In this document: positions 6,412-9,919 of the stretch, piece after piece
Position numbering within the stretch: the stretch's first letter is position 1
Layout of the letters: each line of letters begins with the position of its first letter
Source of the DNA: Opitutia bacterium
Lineage (GTDB): Bacteria > Verrucomicrobiota > Verrucomicrobiia > Opitutales > Seribacteraceae
DNA length: 9,919 nucleotides
Assembly (NCBI GenBank): GCA_018646565.1
Contig: JABGUO010000005.1
Coordinates: forward strand, 1 to 9,919
Direction: 5' to 3'
Notes under the pieces: generated by a model
The model's input: only the letters and a program-made list of their open reading frames with translations
Told to the model about the DNA's origin: nothing
Database searches by the model: none
Translations under genes and position numbers: made by a program

Positions 6412-8196
6412 CTATCGAATTTCATTACTGGTAGACTCATCAATTAATTTAAAGTTTTCTACATGATAAGTTTCTGCCGCCTCAAAAGTTAACTTCAATC
6501 CATAATTTCGCTCCATTCGATCAATCAATTTTGAATCAGGACCCCGTAAGCGTCGTAAAGTGCTAGGATGAAGGAAGATTTTTAAAATCGCTTCTTTTTC
6601 AATGTTTTCTTCCCTTAATCGACGTACAACGCTGGTAATTTTTCTTTGAATTTCGATACTGACTGCCCGGGGAGATTTAACAATTCCACGACCGGAACAA
6701 TAAGGGCACGGTTCGTAGATTCCACTCGAATTACTTTCATCATGTCGCTGACGGGTAATTTGCATAATTCCCAATTGAGAGATGGGGAGAATGTTATGCT
6801 TCGCCTTATCATCGGCCATAGAAGATTTCATTTTTTGGAAAACTTTTCTTTGGTCCCCCTTATTTTTCATATCAATGAAATCAATAATTACCAAACCACC
6901 CAAATTTCGCAGTCTCATTTGACGACAAACCTCTGCTGCAGCTTCGATATTGGCCTGTAAGATGAAGTTCTTTCCGTCTTTTCTATCTCCTTTATGACTA
7001 CCGGTATTTACATCAATTGATACCAGTGCCTCCGTTTCCTCCATTACTATCTCACCACCGGAAGGGAGTAAAACTCGTCGCATAAATGTCTGCTCAATTT
7101 GACGCTCCACATTAAATCGTTCGAAAATGGGGATTTCTTCATCAAAATGAGTAACTTTAGATTTTGATTTGGGAGAAATTCGCTGAATGGTTTCGATAAG
7201 TCTTGTGTAATCCTCTTTTCGGTCAATTTGCACACGATCAATGTCATCTGTGAGAAAATCGCGTGCCGTTAACCCGATCAAATCCGGTTCTTGATATAAA
7301 AAGCACGGGCTATCCTGAGACTTCATCTTTGCTTCAATTTCATCCCACTGTTGAAGTAAAAGGTGCAAGTCACGGTCGAAAAATCGCTCCGGTTTATTCT
7401 GGCCGGCTGTTCGTATAATTACTCCCATTCCTTCTCGCAGAGAAAGATTACTGATAATACGCTTCAAACGACTCCTCTCTGCTTTATCATCAATTTTTCG
7501 CGATATACCACATTGTCCGGCATAGGGCATCATAACTAAAAACCTACCTGCTAACGATAGATTGGTAGTGGTTCGTGGTCCCTTACTCCCAATCTGCCCT
7601 TTGGTAATTTGCACAATAATTTCTGAACCGACTGGAAAAACTTTGGGAATTTCCTGAATGGATTTTGCCTCTACCCGATTGTGTGGAGTCTTTCTCTTAT
7701 TTTCTCGAACGATTTCAATTGAGGGGTCGTTATTGGCACCGGGAAGCATATCCCAATAATGTAAAAACGCATTTTTTTCCTGGCCAATGTTGACAAAAGC
7801 GGCCTTCAGTCCAGGTTCTAAGTTTTGAACTTTTCCCTTAAAAATTGCTCCCACCATTCTCTCTTCGTCAAGGCGTTCCACATCAAAGGCCTGTAAAACA
7901 CCATTCTCAATTAAGGCCACTCGCCTCTCAAGAGCCTCAGTATTGATAATTAATTCTTTATAATCCTGCTTTGTTTCTCTCCGAAAAAAAGCGAGTATTC
8001 TCTCACGAATCGGGCGTTTTTTAGCTCGCTCAATCGCTTCTTCTCTTAACTTGCATTTATCAATAGAGATAGGTGCAGGCTCCATGGGGGGCAAAGTCAG
8101 ATCATTTTTGTCTGCCTCAAGCTTTTTTTTCTCTGCTTTCTTGTTGGATCTTCTTCGCTTTGAATAATTAGGTCTACGTTTGGTATTTCTGGCCAT
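6412..8196 (-). CDS. rng: Ribonuclease E/G family endoribonuclease
   Basis: A 594-residue single-strand-specific endoribonuclease for rRNA maturation and mRNA decay. Residues 78-100 (E-L-I-I-N-T through V-A-L-I-E-N-G) match the usual N-terminus. An S1 RNA-binding region follows at about 115-147 (G-A-I-F-K-G-K-V, then F-V-N-I-G). The 5'-sensor/RNase H-like part has T-T-x-L-S-L-A-G-R (210-218) and R-T-A-G (262-265). The Mg2+-binding aspartates are visible: D395 in S-I-D-V-N-T-G (E. coli RNase E D303) and D439 in V-I-I-D-F-I-D-M (E. coli D346). The Zn-link C-P-Y-C is C497/C500. There is no long C-terminal degradosome scaffold, so the core is RNase G-like. A Lys/Arg-rich extension of about 77 residues precedes the catalytic core. 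The gene lies 69 bp after rodA. RNase E or RNase G naming is uncertain; the enzyme class is not. Confidence 0.93.
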   Translation of the reverse strand: MARNTKRRPNYSKRRRSNKKAEKKKLEADKNDLTLPPMEPAPISIDKCKLREEAIERAKKRPIRERILAFFRRETKQDYKELIINTEALERRVALIENGVLQAFDVERLDEERMVGAIFKGKVQNLEPGLKAAFVNIGQEKNAFLHYWDMLPGANNDPSIEIVRENKRKTPHNRVEAKSIQEIPKVFPVGSEIIVQITKGQIGSKGPRTTTNLSLAGRFLVMMPYAGQCGISRKIDDKAERSRLKRIISNLSLREGMGVIIRTAGQNKPERFFDRDLHLLLQQWDEIEAKMKSQDSPCFLYQEPDLIGLTARDFLTDDIDRVQIDRKEDYTRLIETIQRISPKSKSKVTHFDEEIPIFERFNVERQIEQTFMRRVLLPSGGEIVMEETEALVSIDVNTGSHKGDRKDGKNFILQANIEAAAEVCRQMRLRNLGGLVIIDFIDMKNKGDQRKVFQKMKSSMADDKAKHNILPISQLGIMQITRQRHDESNSSGIYEPCPYCSGRGIVKSPRAVSIEIQRKITSVVRRLREENIEKEAILKIFLHPSTLRRLRGPDSKLIDRMERNYGLKLTFEAAETYHVENFKLIDESTSNEIR

Positions 8197-8251
8197 TTTT
8201 ATGATGGATAGAAAACCCGATCGTCCACAGAGTAAAATGTAAGAATGCTAA

Positions 8252-8266
8252 ATTAAGCTTCTTAAT
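8252..8266 (-). other. Short AT-rich hairpin at the rodA stop codon
   Basis: ATTAAG (8252-8257) and CTTAAT (8261-8266) form a perfect 6-bp inverted repeat with a 3-nt loop. It overlaps the last base of the rodA TGA and lies in the 69-bp gap before rng, the largest gap in the operon. It has only one G-C pair per arm and no U-tract, so it is more likely an RNA processing or stability element, or chance, than a terminator. Confidence 0.2.
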
Positions 8267-9504
8267 CATCTAAATTCCTTTCTGTGTCGATAAACACTCT
8301 GAACCAACCCAAGTAAGATAAAACAGGAAATCAAAAATGATCCCCCGTAACTAAGAAAAGGCAACGGTAAGCCAGTAATTGGAGTAATGCCAATTGTCAT
8401 GCCAATGTTAATAAAAACATGGGTCATTAATAGGACAGAAACTCCTATTGCAAGCATTGCCCCAAAACGATCGGACGCTTTGGAAGCTACCTTTAAACAA
8501 CCAAAGATAAGAAGGAAGTATGCAGCAATTGCTGTCATTCCTCCTACAAATCCAGATTCTTCTGCTAGCACCGCAAAAATAAAATCGTTGTGTGCGACGG
8601 CAGAGGGTAGATATCCTAACTTTGCTTGCATGCCATTACCCAAGCCTTTGCCAGATATTCCACCGGTGGCAACAGCAATGAGAGCTTGGATTCGATTCCA
8701 ATTTGCTCCAATTCCATTTGGGTCCATGACTTCTGGTGCTAGAAAAGTGAGGATGCGTTTACGTTGATAGTCCTTGAGTGGTATGAGAGTTGTATCCTCA
8801 TAAGCAACAATTGCTTCATTTGGATGCGGGTTCTCGGATTTATATTGATAATAACGAAAAACGTCATAACCCAACACACCAATTATCACTACAAACAGAA
8901 GAGCTGTAGCAACAAAAAACCGATAAGGTATGCGGGCGACGTACAAAATTGAAAATGCTATTGGTGGAAAAACTAATGTTGATCCTAAGTCAGGTTGCTT
9001 GAAAATCAAGAACATTGGACAGACAAAGCAAAATCCAAGTTTACAAATTCCCTTGAGTGAGTCTTTTAAATTTCCGATTTCCGACCTCGCCATAATACTG
9101 GCACCAAGGATCAGCGTCACAATTTTTGCAAATTCGGATGGCTGTATTTTAAATAGTCCTAAATCTATCCACCTCTGTGCCCCGTATTTTTGGGGCCACA
9201 AAAAAACAAGTACCAGAGAAATAACTCCCAATACATAGATAATATGAGCAAATCGCATCCAAAAATGATAATCCACGACAGAGACAATTACATAAATTGA
9301 AAACCCAATAATAACCCAAATCACCTGCATTTGCCATTGATTACCTCCCGTGTAAGCCTGTGCAGACCGTATAAAAAGAATGCTCATTGTACACAGGATT
9401 ATTAAACTGACCGGAGAGAATATTTCCCACTTGCTCTCAGTCTCTAAAAGATCATCTCTTTTATTAGTACCGGAAGAAAATATTCCTTTTGTTTCGAAGT
9501 CCAT
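8266..9504 (-). CDS. rodA: RodA, SEDS-family peptidoglycan glycosyltransferase
   Basis: A 412-residue polytopic membrane protein that polymerises lipid II into glycan strands for lateral wall growth, with a class B PBP as partner. About 25 polar N-terminal residues precede the first membrane span (30-46), and further hydrophobic spans run to 402. SEDS motifs seen: G-A-Q-R-W-I-D-L-G with Q-P-S-E-F-A-K (108-127), K-Q-P-D-L-G-S-T-L (169-177), G-K-G-L-G-N-G (285-291), A-H-N-D-F-I-F-A-V-L-A-E-E (304-316), and G-L-P-L-P-F-L-S-Y-G-G-S (378-389). D307 in H-N-D-F-I-F corresponds to the essential SEDS aspartate. This pattern, with L-P-L-P-F-L-S-Y-G-G, favours RodA over FtsW. Deviations are N-R-I-Q-A-L-I-A-V-A-T-G-G where Q-S-x-I-A-I-G-S-G-G is common, and a polar insert at about 213-249. 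It sits 15 bp after the 101-residue gene and 69 bp before the RNase gene. The partner PBP2/mre genes are not in the window. Confidence 0.94.
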   Translation of the reverse strand: MDFETKGIFSSGTNKRDDLLETESKWEIFSPVSLIILCTMSILFIRSAQAYTGGNQWQMQVIWVIIGFSIYVIVSVVDYHFWMRFAHIIYVLGVISLVLVFLWPQKYGAQRWIDLGLFKIQPSEFAKIVTLILGASIMARSEIGNLKDSLKGICKLGFCFVCPMFLIFKQPDLGSTLVFPPIAFSILYVARIPYRFFVATALLFVVIIGVLGYDVFRYYQYKSENPHPNEAIVAYEDTTLIPLKDYQRKRILTFLAPEVMDPNGIGANWNRIQALIAVATGGISGKGLGNGMQAKLGYLPSAVAHNDFIFAVLAEESGFVGGMTAIAAYFLLIFGCLKVASKASDRFGAMLAIGVSVLLMTHVFINIGMTIGITPITGLPLPFLSYGGSFLISCFILLGLVQSVYRHRKEFR

Positions 9505-9519
9505 GGGTCGAGCTTAATG

Positions 9520-9825
9520 TTAGGGTTCTAAGGAAAGAAAATAAGCTGTTATTTCTTTCCATTCTTCCTCCAGGCTTTCATCTTGCTTAACCGGGCGTGA
9601 CGCCTGATTGTACCAATAGGCAGCGTTACCTAAATCTCCCTCCAATCGATGGAGGTATGCATGTATCCAATCACCCAGTATGGTACCTTCTTCTTGGGCA
9701 ATGTCATGTGCTTTTACCCAATCTCCCTTTTGAGCCCACCACAATGCTTTCAAACAATCAGAATAATGAGAATGAGGCTCAGAACAGGAGGAAATATTCC
9801 TTACAAATTCATCGACTTTGATCAT
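9520..9825 (-). CDS. Conserved small hypothetical protein, helical-repeat-like
   Basis: A 101-residue cytosolic protein with no signal or membrane segment. It has a conserved-looking pattern of aromatic and histidine residues: A-L-W-W-x-x-K-G-D-W-x-x-A-H (27-40), then G-D-W-I-H-A-Y-L-H-R-x-E-G-D (51-64), then N-A-A-Y-W-Y-N-x-A (67-75), and an E-E-E-W near the end. The alternation of W/A-rich helices resembles a single TPR- or Sel1-like hairpin pair. I recognise this as a widespread family of uncharacterised proteins, but I know of no assigned function. As the first gene of the rodA operon, 15 bp upstream of rodA, it may have a structural or regulatory link to it; this is only context. The start ATG (9825-9823) lacks a Shine-Dalgarno sequence and is close to the candidate promoter. 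Confidence 0.8.
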   Translation of the reverse strand: MIKVDEFVRNISSCSEPHSHYSDCLKALWWAQKGDWVKAHDIAQEEGTILGDWIHAYLHRLEGDLGNAAYWYNQASRPVKQDESLEEEWKEITAYFLSLEP

Positions 9826-9846
9826 TTAGGTTGTTCGCTGTTGTTA

Positions 9847-9875
9847 TTTATAAAAAATATTGGAAAGAATTTCAC
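9847..9875 (-). promoter_or_regulatory. Candidate sigma-70-type promoter for the six-gene rodA operon
   Basis: On the minus strand, GTGAAA (9875-9870) and TATAAA (9852-9847) are spaced by exactly 17 bp, matching -35 at 4 of 6 and -10 at 5 of 6. Predicted transcription would start near 9840, about 15 nt before the ATG at 9825, giving a short leader without a Shine-Dalgarno sequence. A second, exact TATAAT lies upstream (minus strand, 9896-9891) without a good -35 inside the window, so a second promoter is possible. Confidence 0.45.
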
Positions 9876-9919
9876 TAGGGACATTTTCAAATTATAAACT
9901 AATTTATCTAGAAACACCT

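Noticed and set aside
6646..6960. 104-codon plus-strand open frame inside the RNase gene
   Set aside because: Antisense to the catalytic core with no start signal or recognisable motif.
8221..8235. DnaA-box-like TCCACAG in the rodA-rng gap
   Set aside because: Does not match TTATNCACA, and there is no cluster of boxes or AT-rich unwinding element, so it is not an origin.
8387..8767. 126-codon plus-strand open frame inside rodA
   Set aside because: Antisense shadow of the conserved C-terminal half of rodA; the product has no family pattern.
1..9919. Mobile element, prophage, CRISPR or defence system
   Set aside because: No transposase, integrase, direct-repeat array, terminal inverted repeats or defence-type domains are visible; the tRNA-Ser gene has no adjacent integrase or duplicated 3' end.

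Overview
The window looks like a stretch of core chromosome from a diderm (Gram-negative) bacterium. It carries two lipoproteins, secreted periplasmic proteins and a RodA-type wall synthase. The DNA is AT-rich by eye. None of the eight CDS starts that lie inside the window has a recognisable Shine-Dalgarno sequence. That trait, together with the gene families present (RodA beside RNase E/G, a DUF1343 muramidase, a tandem-ACT protein, a 101-residue W/H-rich hypothetical protein), fits a marine Verrucomicrobiota (Opitutae-like) lineage best. This placement is inference, not a demonstrated assignment.

Layout. Positions 2-502 (+) hold the rest of a lipoprotein gene whose start lies off the left edge. 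Its C-terminal part resembles the RodZ C-terminal domain (DUF4115). It converges on a minus-strand lipoprotein gene with a BamE/SmpA-like fold (552-1013), with a small hairpin between the two. A complete tRNA-Ser(GCU) with encoded CCA follows on the minus strand (1113-1205), then a secreted Sel1-repeat protein (1273-2733, minus). A plus-strand tandem-ACT protein (2868-3341) diverges from the Sel1 gene.

The right two thirds (3348-9825) are a run of six minus-strand genes with short gaps, probably one operon. In transcription order these are a 101-residue conserved hypothetical protein, the SEDS glycosyltransferase RodA, RNase E/G, a type-I glycerate 2-kinase, a DUF2062 membrane protein, and a DUF1343 (NamZ/GH171-like) exo-muramidase. 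A plausible sigma-70-type promoter sits just before the first gene. The last gene ends 6 bp from the convergent ACT gene.

How the genes fit together. RodA builds glycan strands during elongation, and the DUF1343 enzyme probably trims or recycles MurNAc from strand ends. RNase E/G handles rRNA and mRNA processing; rng also lies next to the mre shape genes in Proteobacteria. Glycerate kinase feeds 2-phosphoglycerate into glycolysis. The operon therefore mixes cell-wall growth, RNA turnover and central metabolism. There are no insertion sequences, phage genes, CRISPR arrays or defence genes, and I see no clear evidence for an entirely new system. The best leads are the altered signature loop in the DUF1343 enzyme, the RodZ-like domain on a lipoprotein, and the long basic extension on RNase E/G.
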